64,000 nt of DNA from the NCBI RefSeq assembly GCF_037126285.1, contig NZ_CP147012.1, positions 4,858,676 through 4,922,675 on the forward strand. Direction: 5' to 3'. A program made the position numbers and the translations under genes. Shown here piece by piece: positions 53,290-63,688 of the stretch. Below the pieces are notes generated by a model, which had not been told where the DNA came from, did no database searches, and was given only the letters and a program-made list of their open reading frames with translations. Within the stretch, counting starts at the first letter, position 1, and each line of letters opens with the position of its first letter. This stretch comes from Bernardetia sp. MNP-M8. Lineage in GTDB: Bacteria; Bacteroidota; Bacteroidia; Cytophagales; Bernardetiaceae.

Positions 53290-54483
53290 ATGGATACGAC
53301 TTCTATCGTTCTTAGTATAATCTTATTTATCTTTATTGGTATTCCTTCAATACTATTTTTGAATCAAATTAGTCGTGCTTTAGTAGGCTCTTTATTTACC
53401 AACGAAAATATTGAGCTTTATTTTGGTTCTTTACCAAGTGAAGAGGAAAGTTTTAAAGTAAAAATAAGTCGTTTCAAACTCTTCTTTGTAAAAAATTACT
53501 TTTGGTTTCAAGGTTCTTGTCGTTTTATAGATACTCGCTTTTTGTCTATTCAAAAGAAGATTATACAGATAGGCTCTACTTTTATTACATTTCTCATTTC
53601 TTTAGGACTTTACTATTTGACAGATGAATATAATTTTCATCAAATTATAAAAGTTGCCAGTATTTTACTTTTTGTAGCTTCTTGTCTAAATATTTTGTTT
53701 TCCCTTACTCAACAAGATGATTTCATTGAAGATATCATTGGAACGACAATGAAAAATTATATATATAGTGAAACTGATGAAGAACAACTTTCTGATATAA
53801 ATGAAGAACTGACTGCACTATTTCATCAAGGAGTAGATTATTTTAATAATGCAGAATACGAAAAAGCAATAGTTCCTTTACAAGAACTAGTAGATAGAAC
53901 ACATAAAAATCCATTAATTATTGATGTTTTATTTCAGTCTTATTTAATGAGTAAAAAATATATAGAAGCTGAAGAGTTTGTAGATTATTTAGAGAAAAAC
54001 CACAAATTAACTTCTAATCATTATTGTAATTTTGGTTTAGCAAAGTCTTACACACAAAAATATCAAGAGTGTTTTCATTACTATAAAAAATCCTTAGAAT
54101 TAGATAAAAAAAACACTTTTACACTCAATAATAGAGGTTATACTTATAATCTAGTAGAAAAATACGAAGAAGCTATTTTGGATTTTGATGCAGCAATACA
54201 CTTAGATTCTGCGTTTTCTCATTCTTATAACAACAGAGGATTAGCCAAAATAAAATTAGGAAGAACAGAAGAAGGTTTAAAAGATATTCAAACTTCAATG
54301 AAACTTGATGATAAAAATTCGTATGCTTATCGTAATTTAGGAATTTATCATTTTGAGAAAAAACAATATAAAATAGCTTTGAGCTACTTTGAAAAATCAT
54401 ATCAATTAGATAAAACAACACATTTAATTGAAGAAAATATCAAGGAAACAAAATCAATTCTCAAAAAATTAGAAGAAAATTAA
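53290..54483 (+). CDS. Membrane-anchored TPR protein
   Basis: The 397-residue protein has an N-terminal hydrophobic helix (about 5-25), two further hydrophobic segments (about 96-112 and 122-140) and then about six tetratricopeptide repeats (about 175-390), seen as A-E-Y-E-K-A-I-V-P-L, N-R-G-Y-T-Y-N-L-V-E-K-Y-E-E-A, N-N-R-G-L-A-K-I-K-L-G and Y-R-N-L-G-I-Y-H-F. TPRs bind partner proteins; no enzyme domain was seen. It is packed between the MBOAT gene and aroC (25 and 32 bases), suggesting a three-gene operon. Confidence 0.85.
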   Translation: MDTTSIVLSIILFIFIGIPSILFLNQISRALVGSLFTNENIELYFGSLPSEEESFKVKISRFKLFFVKNYFWFQGSCRFIDTRFLSIQKKIIQIGSTFITFLISLGLYYLTDEYNFHQIIKVASILLFVASCLNILFSLTQQDDFIEDIIGTTMKNYIYSETDEEQLSDINEELTALFHQGVDYFNNAEYEKAIVPLQELVDRTHKNPLIIDVLFQSYLMSKKYIEAEEFVDYLEKNHKLTSNHYCNFGLAKSYTQKYQECFHYYKKSLELDKKNTFTLNNRGYTYNLVEKYEEAILDFDAAIHLDSAFSHSYNNRGLAKIKLGRTEEGLKDIQTSMKLDDKNSYAYRNLGIYHFEKKQYKIALSYFEKSYQLDKTTHLIEENIKETKSILKKLEEN

Positions 54484-54515
54484 AGACATTATAAAAAAAT
54501 AAAACCAAACTCATT

Positions 54516-55589
54516 TTGAATACATTCGGACATATTTTTAGAATAACCACTTTTGGAGAATCTCACGGCGAAGGCATAGGTGTTGTCATAGACGGCTGTC
54601 CTGCTGGTTTGGAGATAGATTTGGAATTTCTAGCAAGTGAAATGAAACGCAGAAAACCGGGGCAATCCAAAATAACAACTCCTCGCAAAGAAAAAGATAA
54701 CCTACAAATTTTATCAGGAATCTTTGAAGGAAAAAGCACTGGAACTCCTTTAGCTATTTTTATTCCTAATCAAGACCAAAAAAGTGGCGATTATTCACAC
54801 ATTGCTACAAAATTCCGTCCTTCTCATGCAGATTATACCTACCAACAAAAATATGGAAACCGAGATTATAGAGGTGGAGGAAGAAGCTCAGCAAGAGAAA
54901 CAGCTGCACGAGTAGCAGCAGGAGCAGTTGCAAAATTATTCTTAAAATCAAAAGGAATTTCTATTCAAGGCTATGTCTCTCAAGTGGGAAACATTACATT
55001 GCAAAAGGATTATTCAGAATTGGACTTTTCTAAGTACAATCAAAATAAAGAGAATATTATTCGCTGTCCAGATGAAGAAACAGCAGAAAAAATGATTGAT
55101 TTAATAGAAAAAGTCAAAAATGAAGGCGATACAATTGGTGGAGTTGTTTCTTGTGTCTTAGAAAATGTTCCTGTTGGTTTGGGAGAGCCTGTTTTTGACA
55201 AACTACATGCTGAACTAGGAAAAGCAATGTTGAGTATAAATGCCGTAAAAGGATTTGAATACGGAAGTGGCTTTGAAGGCGTAAAACTCAAAGGTTCAGA
55301 ACATAACGACGAGTTTTATACCGATGAAAACGGAAAAGTTCGTACAAAAACAAATCATTCAGGAGGAATACAAGGAGGAATTAGTAATGGCGAAGATATT
55401 TATTTCAAAGTTGCTTTTAAGCCTGTCGCTACTCTGATGCAAGACCAAGAAAGTGTTGATACAGAAGGAAATAAAGTTGTGGTTTCTGGAAAAGGAAGAC
55501 ATGACCCTTGTGTAGTTCCTAGAGCTGTTCCGATTGTGGAAGCGATGGCTGCCCTTGTGATTGCTGATTTTTATTTGAGAAAGAAATGA
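54516..55589 (+). CDS. aroC: Chorismate synthase
   Basis: The protein has 357 residues and converts 5-enolpyruvylshikimate-3-phosphate to chorismate with reduced FMN. Start is a TTG: the family N-terminus [17 protein letters not shown] begins right after it. Signatures [36 protein letters not shown] and the C-terminal [13 protein letters not shown] are all intact. Confidence 0.98.
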   Translation: MNTFGHIFRITTFGESHGEGIGVVIDGCPAGLEIDLEFLASEMKRRKPGQSKITTPRKEKDNLQILSGIFEGKSTGTPLAIFIPNQDQKSGDYSHIATKFRPSHADYTYQQKYGNRDYRGGGRSSARETAARVAAGAVAKLFLKSKGISIQGYVSQVGNITLQKDYSELDFSKYNQNKENIIRCPDEETAEKMIDLIEKVKNEGDTIGGVVSCVLENVPVGLGEPVFDKLHAELGKAMLSINAVKGFEYGSGFEGVKLKGSEHNDEFYTDENGKVRTKTNHSGGIQGGISNGEDIYFKVAFKPVATLMQDQESVDTEGNKVVVSGKGRHDPCVVPRAVPIVEAMAALVIADFYLRKK

Positions 55590-55600
55590 GGTTAATTAAA

Positions 55601-55710
55601 AATGAATAATTACGACTTGATAAATCAGCGTAGCTAATTAGGTATTAAATAACTAGCTACACTGATTTTCAATTCATAATTTACAATTTATAATTCACCA
55701 TTCACAATTT
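55601..55710. repeat. AT-rich AATTCATAATT-type intergenic tract
   Basis: The gap between convergent aroC and arginase genes contains several near-repeats such as AATTCATAATT, CAATTTATAATTCAC and CATTCACAATTTG, plus the arms GTAGCTAATTA and TAACTAGCTAC. Related tracts occur in many other gaps of the window. Confidence 0.5.
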
Positions 55711-55714
55711 GATT

Positions 55715-56770
55715 CTACTCTTCTTCTTCAGCAATTTCCTCTGCAATCGTTCTAAAATATCCTTCTAATTCAGATGGATTGCGTGGATGTTGTGTATCCA
55801 ATTTTTGACGAGTAGAGCTTTCTCTTGATTCAGAAAGGCTATCAGTTACATATTCCAAAATATCAAATGCTTCTTCTGCCATTGCATTTTCCCAGTCTAA
55901 AGTAGGGTTTACTTCTACCATTTCCCAAGCACAAACTTTATCATTACTTATCAAAATTGAGTTGAGTTGTTTGGCCTGTTCTACACTAAGTCCATTTTCA
56001 ACTGGTGTTCCTGTTCCTTCTGATATTTTTGGGTCAAGACTATCGACATCAAAAGAAATATAAATCAAATCACAATGTCCTAAATGCTCCAAAACTTCGC
56101 TAGAAATCTGTTCTACCCCTTTTGAATTAACTTCTGAAGTAGGAAAATTACGAATCCCATACTTATTCATCAAAAATTCTTCTTCTTCTTCTACATCTCT
56201 AACTGAAACAAAAACAATGTCTTGAGGAAGAACATTTTGTCCGTTTCCTCCAATATGTTTGAGTTTGTTCCACCACTTTACAGTATCTTTATGTGGATCA
56301 TTCCTACGAGATTCTTTGTTATCTTCTCCTGTAGCAATTGCCAAAGGCATTCCATGAATATTTCCAGAAGGAGTAGTATAAGGTGAGTGTAAATCTGCGT
56401 GTGCATCTATCCAAATTACACCTAGTCTTTTGTCAGGATAAGCTAGTTTAATTCCTGCTATCGAACCTGCTGCTGTAGAATGGTCGCCAGCCAAAATCAA
56501 TGGAAAATAACCATCTTCGATGGCATCTCTTACCGCTTCACAAGTTCTACGTTCTACTTTATAGACCGAATCTACATGTTTTGCATGGTCATAAGGCGTA
56601 GATTCAAAAAGAGCATCATTTTCAGTTTCTACCTCTGCAATATCAAAACGAATAAAATAATCGCTTCCTTTATCCAAACAAGCTGTTTTGAGTGCATCCA
56701 CTCCCATACTTGCCCCTCGTGTTCCTGCTCCTAATTCTGAACGTACTTCAATAAGTTTTATAAAATCCAT
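55715..56770 (-). CDS. rocF: Arginase family protein (probable arginase)
   Basis: The protein has 351 residues. Binuclear Mn ligands are visible: His in L-A-G-D-H-S-T (about 96), the D-A-H-A-D motif in I-W-I-D-A-H-A-D-L-H-S-P (about 120), and S-F-D-V-D-S-L-D-P-K. The segments G-A-G-T-R-G-A-S, S-P-Y-T-T-P-S-G-N-I-H-G-M-P and G-T-G-T-P-V-E-N-G-L-S match arginases, which split L-arginine into ornithine and urea. Agmatinase or formimidoylglutamase is less likely from these motifs. The C-terminal acidic tail (E-E-I-A-E-E-E-E) is unremarkable. Confidence 0.85.
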   Translation of the reverse strand: MDFIKLIEVRSELGAGTRGASMGVDALKTACLDKGSDYFIRFDIAEVETENDALFESTPYDHAKHVDSVYKVERRTCEAVRDAIEDGYFPLILAGDHSTAAGSIAGIKLAYPDKRLGVIWIDAHADLHSPYTTPSGNIHGMPLAIATGEDNKESRRNDPHKDTVKWWNKLKHIGGNGQNVLPQDIVFVSVRDVEEEEEFLMNKYGIRNFPTSEVNSKGVEQISSEVLEHLGHCDLIYISFDVDSLDPKISEGTGTPVENGLSVEQAKQLNSILISNDKVCAWEMVEVNPTLDWENAMAEEAFDILEYVTDSLSESRESSTRQKLDTQHPRNPSELEGYFRTIAEEIAEEEE

Positions 56771-57256
56771 ATAATTTTTGTATTGATAAAATTTGTGTCC
56801 TGTATTTATGTGTTATTTTCAAGTTATAATTTGATTTAATTGACAATTGTGTATAAAATAATCAACAATTAAATAAAACGATTCTGAAAGTTTGAAATAT
56901 AGGAAATTCAAATTCAAAATGCTATTTCCTCAATAAATTTTGAGTATAAATGAAGGCAAAAAGTGCCTATTTTTTTCATTTTGCAAAAGTAATCAAAATC
57001 CCCTAAAGAAAACATTTATAAAATCTGATTTTTTAGAAAAAAACCAATTGCATTTTTGCCATAGAAAAAAATAAACTTTCCTTTTATTTCGCTAATCCTT
57101 ACTTATTTCAAAAATAAAAATGTACCTTTGTGTCTACAAATCCCCTCTATTACTATTTATTCTATTTCTACACAGAATTATTCATAGTTATAAATTACAT
57201 TCTCAATCCCAAGAATAGTAATTTTTAATTTCATAATTCGCAATTGAATTTCTTTG
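56771..57256. other. Divergent intergenic region with candidate promoters
   Basis: These 486 bases lie between the arginase (minus) and the BspA-like gene (plus). There is TACTTTTG on the minus strand at 56984-56991 and TACCTTTG on the plus strand at 57123-57130, both lacking clear -33 boxes. An AATTCGCAATTG tract lies just before the BspA-like start. No other feature was seen. Confidence 0.5.
57123..57130 (+). promoter_or_regulatory. Possible -7 promoter box (TACCTTTG)
   Basis: An exact TAnnTTTG match lies 127 bases upstream of the BspA-like gene. Confidence 0.42.
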
Positions 57257-60200
57257 ATGACAAAATCATATTCTAATTTTAGAAACCAAATCAAAACTAT
57301 ACTATTTGGTTTCTCTCTGCTCTTTACATTATTCTTTTTTAGTACATATCTAGCAAATGCACAGGCTTTTCGTACTACTTGGATTGCTGAGGATGGAAGA
57401 ATTACTATTCTTACAGATCTTCACCCTGGTTTTGTATACGATTATGACATCACTTGGACAAACCTCACTAATACAGGTGTAGGGAATGGTTCTGCTACAG
57501 GTCAAACGAACAACTATACTATAGCAGGCTTAGAAAGGGGAAGTACTTATGAAGTAGCTATTACAGGTATTTTCCCTCACTTTCGCATTCATTGGCAATC
57601 ACAAAGTAAAATTAGGACTATAGAAGAGTGGGGAATTAATGTTTGGAAAAGTATGAGTTCAACATTTAACGGTTGCACTAACCTTACATACAATGCTATT
57701 GACACACCAAACCTTTCTCAAGTAAGCCTGTTAGCTGATATGTTTAATAGATGTACTGCTTTTAACGGTAATATTGGAAATTGGAATACTGAAAATGTAA
57801 CGAGTATGTCTAGTATGTTTGAACGTGCTTCTTCTTTCAACCAAGATATTGGAAATTGGAATACTGAAAGTGTAACGAGTATGTCTAGTATGTTTAAAGG
57901 TGCTTCTTCTTTTAACCAAGATATTGGAAATTGGAATACTGAAAGTGTAACGAGTATGACTAGTATGTTTGAAGGTGCTTCTTCTTTCAACCAAGATATT
58001 GGAAATTGGAATACTTCTACTGTAATAGGGATGAGTGCTATGTTTCGTTATGCTACATCTTTTAATCAACCAATTGGAAATTGGAATACTCAAAGTGTAA
58101 TGTATATGTCTAATATGTTTGAAAATGCTTCTTCTTTCAACCAAGATATTGGAAATTGGAATACTCAAAATGTAACGAATATGAGTTATATGTTCCATAA
58201 TGCTATATCTTTTAATCAACCAATTGGAAATTGGAATACTCAAAGTGTAACAGATATGACTGGAATGTTCTCTGCCGCTACATCTTTTAATCAACCAATT
58301 GGAAATTGGAATACTCAAAATGTAACGAATATGGGGTCTATGTTTTATAATCTTCCATCTAATAATGCTACATCTTTTAATCAACCAATTGGAAATTGGA
58401 ATACTCAAAATGTAACGAGTATGGTAGTCATGTTCTATAATGCTGTATCTTTTGACCAACCAATTGGAAATTGGAATACTCAAAATGTAACAGATATGAG
58501 AGGTATGTTTGCAAGTGCTAATTCTTTTAATCAACCTATTGGAAATTGGAATACTCAAAGTGTAACAGATATGAGAGGTATGTTCAATAATGCTACATCT
58601 TTTAATCAACCTATTGGAAGTTGGAATATTATTAATGTTAGATTTATGGAAGGTATGCTCTCTAGTTCTGGAATAAATATCCCAAACTATGACTCTACAC
58701 TAATAGGCTGGGCTACACAGAATATACAGCCAAATGTATCTTTGGGTGCTGATAGTTTAACTTACTGTAGTGGTGCAGCAGCACATAGTATCCTTACTTC
58801 TGCTCCTAACAACTGGATTATTACAGGAGACACATTTGGAGGAGCATCAATAAATAACATTACTTTACCACAAAATCAATATGATTTATGCCCAAATACA
58901 CAAACTACTCTTGAAATGGCAGGTAATGGAGTTGTATCTTGGTATAATTCGCCTACAAGTAATACGCCTATTTATACAGGAAATAATTTTACTACCCCAA
59001 CTCTAATAGCAGACTCTACTTATTTTTATGCTCAAGATTCAGTTGTAGGTTGTGGAAGTAGCAATCGACTAGAAGTATTAGTTACTACATTGTCAATAGA
59101 TAATATTACTTTACCTCAAAATCAGTACGGAGCATGTTTGAATGACACTACTGTTTTAGAAGTTACAGGAGGAGGAACGGTTTATTGGTACGATTCGCCT
59201 ACAAATACAACACCTTTACACATAGGAAATAGTTTTACAACTCCAATTCTTACTCAAGATTCTACTTACTTCTATGCTTTAGATTCTATTGTAGGTTGTA
59301 ATAATAGCGAGCGATTAGAAATGTTAGTAACTGCCTCTCAATCATTAAGTGCAGTAAGCAAAACTAATTATATTGCTTATTTAGATAGTACAGGACAAGT
59401 CAGCGTAGATGCAGCTTTATTAGATAGTGCTAGTTCAGCAGCTTGTGGAGACACAATAGTTTCATACCTTTTTGACGATACAGGTTTAGCTACTCGTACT
59501 TTTTCTTGTACTGATTCTATTTACAATGCAATTTTACGAGTTACAGATAATAGTGGAAATACAGAAACTTCTCCTACAATTATCCACGTAAAAGATACTA
59601 TTCGTCCAGTTGTTGTAACGAGAATACTCCCTATTCTTTTTGATGCTTCTAATCAAGCTACTATTGTAGCTAGAAATTTCCTTACTTCTTTGAATGATAA
59701 TTGTACAGATTCTACAAATATAGGTGTAGTATTTAATCATACAGGATTAGATAGTTTACGTCTTTATTGTGGAAACAGCTTTACAAGAAACTTTAATTTA
59801 CGAATCACAGATCAAGCAGGAAATCAAACTATTCAACCTGTAATGATTATTCCTTCGGCTACAAGCTATGACTTTAATGTAAATATTATTTCTGAGCCTA
59901 TGCGCCCTGCGATAGCTTCTTCAATTACAGTTCTTGCAAATAATTATTCTTGCGCTCCTCAATCAGGGGAAGTAAAAGTTACTTTACCTGCTACTGTAAC
60001 ATATAATTCGGCTTCCATTACTCCAGATAGAATCGTAGGAAATGATTTATTTTGGGATGTAACAGATTTGAGTTATGATAGAAGTTTTTTAGTTAAAGTT
60101 TTTGTCACTCCAGATATAAGTTTAAATATTGGCGATGAAGTTTGTTTTACAGGACATATTACACCTGAAACAAATGACCTTGCTCCTTCAAATAATTTAA

Positions 60201-62398
60201 AATCATATTGCTTTCCAATCATAAACTCCTACGACCCGAATGACAAACAAGTCTATCCACAAGGAATCTGTGATGAGAAATTTACGAAGCGTTCAGATTT
60301 GCCATTGACTTATACAATTCGCTTCCAAAATACAGGAAATGCACCTGCTTTGAATGTAAACATTGTAGATTCGTTGAGTAATTTATTGGATAGAAGCTCT
60401 TTGAGAGTTGTGGGAAGTAGCCACCCAATGGTTGTAGATACAACAGCAAATAATAATGTTATCAATTTCCGTTTTGATGATATTAATCTTCCTGATAGCA
60501 CTTCTAGTCCTGCTTTAAGTCAAGGGTATGTTATTTTTGAACTTGATGAAATTGCGACACATACAGATACTTCAAGAATTGAAAACAAATCTTATATTTA
60601 TTTTGATACGAATGCTCCAATTATCACAAATACAGTCAAAAATACAATTTTGGATGTCTTGCCTTTATGTGATCCTGCTGGTGGTTCAAATCCACCAATT
60701 GCAGATTGCCAGTTGCCAACTAATTTGACAGCAGAAGCACTTTCTGCAACAAGAGTAAAATTATCTTGGGCAACTCCAGCAAATTCAAATGCTATCAATT
60801 ATGAAATTTGGAGAAATAATCAGTTACTAGAAACTATTGTTTCTTCTCAATTATCATTTATTGATTCATTAGTTAGTTCAAGCACACAATATACCTATTC
60901 TATAAAAGCTATTTGTGGAAATAATACAGCGACTACTAACTTTGTTCAAGTACGTACCATTCCATCAACGCCAACTTTATTTTCTTTAGAAGCTGCTTGT
61001 AAAGGAGAAAGTGGCACAATTGAAGTACGAAGTAGTGGAGCTGTCTATCGTGTTTATACTTCTCAAGATGCTACAACACCACTTTTTGAAACATCTAATG
61101 CAACTATTCAAACACCTGCTTTGAATGATACAACTACTTTTTATATTTCGGTTATTATAAATAGCTTAGAAAGTGAACGATTAGAAGTTGTTGTTCCAAT
61201 AAAAGAAGTTTTTGAGGCAATTGTTGAGCAAGGAAGTTTGTTCGAATCGTGTACCAATACCTTTACACTTTCAGCCAACGAAGTAGAAAATGCTTCTTAT
61301 CTTTGGTTTAGAGATAATATTCAGGTAGGAAATACAAGAGCATTAGTTGTTTCTTTTGAAGGAAATTATACTGTAAGAATTTCAAAAGAAGGTTGTTTTG
61401 CTGTTTCTGAAGCTACAAAAGTGGTTTTTGTAGATGCTCCAACTGCCAAAATCGAACAAGGAAGTGAAGTTACTTTCTGTGGAAATGGAATGCTAAATGC
61501 TCAAGATACAAGCTCAAATGTAATATATACTTGGTCTTTAAATGGAACAGATGTAGGAACAGGAACATCAATTTCAGTTTCAGAGTTTGGAAACTACACT
61601 TTAACAGCAAGTCAGCCTTCGTGTTTGGATAGCGTGAGTATTGCTGTTACAATTACAGATTTGCCTGTTGTGGTTCTTTCTGCTGATAAAACAGAAATTT
61701 GTTCAAATGAAGAAACAACGCTGTCTGTAACAACTGGCACAGGTTTTACTTACAAGTGGTTTAGAAATGATACAGCTATTTCAAATGATTCATCTACTTT
61801 AGTTACTTCTGAAATTGGAACTTACAAAGTAGAAATTATAACAGCAGAAGGTTGTCAAGTAGAATCAAATGAAGTAGAAATCACCGAAACACAATCTCCA
61901 GATGCAATGATTACGATAAACAAAGAGAATTCTTTTGACAAAACAATTACTGTTTCGTCTTCTGATTCTATTGTTTCAGTAGTTTGGTTTAAAGATGGAA
62001 CTGAAGTAGCTAGTTTTGCAAATCAAAGAACGATTGAACCAACTGAAAGTGGAAGCTACAAAGCAAAAGTAACTTATATTTCAGGCTGTGAATTTGAAAC
62101 CGAAGAAAAAGCATTTACTTTCGATATAGAAACTGGAATTGAAGAAGAATCTGCTAAAATATTTACTGTCTATCCAAATCCAAATAATGGTTCGTTTAAA
62201 GTAGAATTTGCTACCACAACCAATCAAAAGACAAATCTTGTTTTGGTAGATGCACTAGGTAGAACAATTTACAGTAAGGAAATTTCTAGAAACGAGAAAA
62301 CTACTACTATTACACTTCCAAAAATAAGTGCAGGTGTTTATGTAGTTCAGATTGTTTCTCAAGGAAAAGTATATACAAAACAACTGATTATTCAATAA
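57257..62398 (+). CDS. Large BspA-like (DUF285) surface protein with T9SS sorting domain
   Basis: The protein has 1713 residues from the ATG at 57257 (a TTG lies directly before it). A signal peptide (about 1-36, ending L-A-N-A-Q) and a short beta domain are followed by twelve 25-residue DUF285 repeats (about 173-472) of the form I-G-N-W-N-T-x-x-V-T-x-M-x-x-M-F-x-x-A-x-S-F-N-Q. Next come two Ig-like/SprB-style units (about 530-695, L-P-Q-N-Q-Y), and a DUF11-like domain (about 990-1130, [10 protein letters not shown]). A fibronectin III unit (about 1150-1235), several further Ig-like repeats and a C-terminal T9SS sorting domain (about 1635-1713, [10 protein letters not shown]) complete it. BspA-type repeats mediate adhesion in other bacteria; the target here is unknown. 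Confidence 0.93.
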   Translation: MTKSYSNFRNQIKTILFGFSLLFTLFFFSTYLANAQAFRTTWIAEDGRITILTDLHPGFVYDYDITWTNLTNTGVGNGSATGQTNNYTIAGLERGSTYEVAITGIFPHFRIHWQSQSKIRTIEEWGINVWKSMSSTFNGCTNLTYNAIDTPNLSQVSLLADMFNRCTAFNGNIGNWNTENVTSMSSMFERASSFNQDIGNWNTESVTSMSSMFKGASSFNQDIGNWNTESVTSMTSMFEGASSFNQDIGNWNTSTVIGMSAMFRYATSFNQPIGNWNTQSVMYMSNMFENASSFNQDIGNWNTQNVTNMSYMFHNAISFNQPIGNWNTQSVTDMTGMFSAATSFNQPIGNWNTQNVTNMGSMFYNLPSNNATSFNQPIGNWNTQNVTSMVVMFYNAVSFDQPIGNWNTQNVTDMRGMFASANSFNQPIGNWNTQSVTDMRGMFNNATSFNQPIGSWNIINVRFMEGMLSSSGINIPNYDSTLIGWATQNIQPNVSLGADSLTYCSGAAAHSILTSAPNNWIITGDTFGGASINNITLPQNQYDLCPNTQTTLEMAGNGVVSWYNSPTSNTPIYTGNNFTTPTLIADSTYFYAQDSVVGCGSSNRLEVLVTTLSIDNITLPQNQYGACLNDTTVLEVTGGGTVYWYDSPTNTTPLHIGNSFTTPILTQDSTYFYALDSIVGCNNSERLEMLVTASQSLSAVSKTNYIAYLDSTGQVSVDAALLDSASSAACGDTIVSYLFDDTGLATRTFSCTDSIYNAILRVTDNSGNTETSPTIIHVKDTIRPVVVTRILPILFDASNQATIVARNFLTSLNDNCTDSTNIGVVFNHTGLDSLRLYCGNSFTRNFNLRITDQAGNQTIQPVMIIPSATSYDFNVNIISEPMRPAIASSITVLANNYSCAPQSGEVKVTLPATVTYNSASITPDRIVGNDLFWDVTDLSYDRSFLVKVFVTPDISLNIGDEVCFTGHITPETNDLAPSNNLKSYCFPIINSYDPNDKQVYPQGICDEKFTKRSDLPLTYTIRFQNTGNAPALNVNIVDSLSNLLDRSSLRVVGSSHPMVVDTTANNNVINFRFDDINLPDSTSSPALSQGYVIFELDEIATHTDTSRIENKSYIYFDTNAPIITNTVKNTILDVLPLCDPAGGSNPPIADCQLPTNLTAEALSATRVKLSWATPANSNAINYEIWRNNQLLETIVSSQLSFIDSLVSSSTQYTYSIKAICGNNTATTNFVQVRTIPSTPTLFSLEAACKGESGTIEVRSSGAVYRVYTSQDATTPLFETSNATIQTPALNDTTTFYISVIINSLESERLEVVVPIKEVFEAIVEQGSLFESCTNTFTLSANEVENASYLWFRDNIQVGNTRALVVSFEGNYTVRISKEGCFAVSEATKVVFVDAPTAKIEQGSEVTFCGNGMLNAQDTSSNVIYTWSLNGTDVGTGTSISVSEFGNYTLTASQPSCLDSVSIAVTITDLPVVVLSADKTEICSNEETTLSVTTGTGFTYKWFRNDTAISNDSSTLVTSEIGTYKVEIITAEGCQVESNEVEITETQSPDAMITINKENSFDKTITVSSSDSIVSVVWFKDGTEVASFANQRTIEPTESGSYKAKVTYISGCEFETEEKAFTFDIETGIEEESAKIFTVYPNPNNGSFKVEFATTTNQKTNLVLVDALGRTIYSKEISRNEKTTTITLPKISAGVYVVQIVSQGKVYTKQLIIQ
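57773..58672 (+). repeat. Twelve tandem 75-bp repeats coding DUF285 units
   Basis: The units begin ATTGGAAATTGGAATACT and encode 25 residues each. One unit (near 58340) carries a five-codon insertion, and the last is degenerate (G-S-W-N-I). High DNA identity suggests recent expansion and possible length variation. Confidence 0.92.
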
Positions 62399-62426
62399 AA
62401 TAATATTTCTTTCTAGTTCAAACATC

Positions 62427-62461
62427 AAAAAAGCCTTTACGATAATTTGTAGAGGCTTTTT
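62427..62461. terminator. Rho-independent terminator after the BspA-like gene
   Basis: Arms AAAAAAGCCTTTAC and GTAGAGGCTTTTT have an 8-base loop and one mismatch, 28 bases after the stop. Confidence 0.85.
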
Positions 62462-62486
62462 GCTTTTAAAAGAATCAATCTTCAAG

Positions 62487-62662
62487 TTCCATCTTGATTA
62501 GCTTTACCACATTAGTTTTTTGTTTTTCCTCAATTGGTATGCTGGCAGTATTGACAAACAAATCTATCATAATAATAACCAAGAACTCCCCAAACTAAAT
62601 TGAGTGTCGTAAGCAAATTATTAGTTGAAGTAAAAATAAAGAATACCTGCTTTCGGACGATG
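62487..62662 (-). pseudogene. Pyruvate kinase 3'-end pseudogene fragment
   Basis: The minus strand matches the 3' part of the pyk gene (25590-25838) closely: one 75-base block differs at 3 positions. Relative to pyk about 74 bases (roughly 25696-25769) are missing between two short TTTGTTT/TTTATTT repeats, and one base is inserted, so the frame is broken. The rest of the gene is absent. It is a left-over of a second pyk copy or of a partial duplication. Confidence 0.88.
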
Positions 62663-62712
62663 AAAAAAACGAAAAAAGTTTACAAGAAGAGTAGCTGTTG
62701 GAATAAAATTTC

Positions 62713-62799
62713 AAATTAGTTTTATCAACATTTTTATAAATATTTTCTCAAACAATTCAGTTTTAATTGGGTTGGTAATTTTATAATTCATTCTATTTT
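62713..62799 (+). repeat. 78-bp repeat, copy 2
   Basis: Bases 62722-62799 match 47181-47258 at 75 of 78 positions with no gap. This copy ends 51 bases upstream of the sodA ATG and so forms most of its leader or promoter region. Confidence 0.88.
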
Positions 62800-62850
62800 T
62801 TTTTGAATTTATTTTTAACATTATTTTTAACCCTAAACTATTTTTTACTT

Positions 62851-63462
62851 ATGGCATTCGAACTTCCTAAGTTGCCTTACGCTTATAACGCTCTTGAACC
62901 AAATATCGATGAGCAAACAATGACAATCCACCATACAAAACACCATCAAGGTTATACTGATAAGCTAAATGATGCTATCAAAGGTACAGATATGGAAGGA
63001 AAAAGCATTGAAGAAATTATCAAAAATGTGAGTTCTTCTACTAGTAAAGCTGTTCGCAATAACGGTGGTGGATATTACAATCACGATCTTTTTTGGAAAG
63101 TTATGTCGCCAAACGGTGGTGGCGAACCTTCTGGAGAGCTTGCAGAAGCAATCAACAAAGCATTTGGTTCTTTTGCAGATTTCAAAACTAAATTTGAAGA
63201 TGCTGCCAAAACACAGTTTGGTTCAGGTTGGGCTTGGCTTATCGTGAAAGCTGACGGTTCTTTAGCAGTTACAGGAACTCCAAATCAAGATAATCCTTTA
63301 ATGGAATTAGCTTCTGAAAAAGGAACTCCTATTTTTGGAATTGATGTTTGGGAACATGCTTATTACCTCAAATATCAAAACAAACGTCCTGATTATGTAG
63401 GTGCATTTTGGAATGTAGCTAATTGGGATCAGGTAACTGAAAATTATAAAAAAGCTAAATAA
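62851..63462 (+). CDS. sodA: Superoxide dismutase, Mn type
   Basis: The protein has 203 residues from the ATG at 62851; a frame extension to 62803 adds only AT-rich spacer codons. It converts superoxide to hydrogen peroxide and oxygen. Metal ligands are His27 (T-I-H-H-T-K-H-H), His in Y-Y-N-H-D-L-F-W, and Asp and His in D-V-W-E-H-A-Y-Y. Gly before the second ligand (N-G-G-G-Y-Y-N-H) and the Gln in T-P-N-Q-D-N-P-L are the pattern of Mn enzymes, so Mn rather than Fe is preferred. No signal peptide, so it is cytoplasmic. Confidence 0.96.
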   Translation: MAFELPKLPYAYNALEPNIDEQTMTIHHTKHHQGYTDKLNDAIKGTDMEGKSIEEIIKNVSSSTSKAVRNNGGGYYNHDLFWKVMSPNGGGEPSGELAEAINKAFGSFADFKTKFEDAAKTQFGSGWAWLIVKADGSLAVTGTPNQDNPLMELASEKGTPIFGIDVWEHAYYLKYQNKRPDYVGAFWNVANWDQVTENYKKAK

Positions 63463-63491
63463 TTTTTCTTTTATAAAATTGAAAAATAACT

Positions 63492-63530
63492 AAAAAAGCG
63501 TTTTATCTCATTGAGATAGAACGCTTTTTT
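63492..63530. terminator. Rho-independent terminator after sodA
   Basis: Arms AAAAAAGCGTTTTATCTCA and TTGAGATAGAACGCTTTTTT pair almost fully with nearly no loop. Confidence 0.9.
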
Positions 63531-63688
63531 AGTATATTGGATTGAAGAAAAAAGATAAAACCAAATTTTAAATAACCTTATTTCGTTTTTAGACGTACAA
63601 ACTACTTTAACAATATACATACGCTTTATTATGTATTTCTTTATTTAAACAAGTTCTTAACCATTTATACCTAACAAATAATTTATTT

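Larger units (their letters stand above)
62399..62850. other. sodA upstream region with terminator, pyk fragment and 78-bp repeat
   Basis: These 452 bases have no intact gene. The terminator, the pyruvate kinase pseudogene fragment and the 78-bp repeat listed separately fill most of it. The last about 50 bases before the sodA ATG are AT-rich. Confidence 0.7.

Noticed and set aside
57731-58609. A 292-residue minus-strand frame and a CRISPR-like look of the regular repeat
   Set aside because: It is the antisense shadow of the DUF285 repeats. The units are 75-bp coding repeats without separate spacers, so neither an antisense gene nor a CRISPR array is supported.
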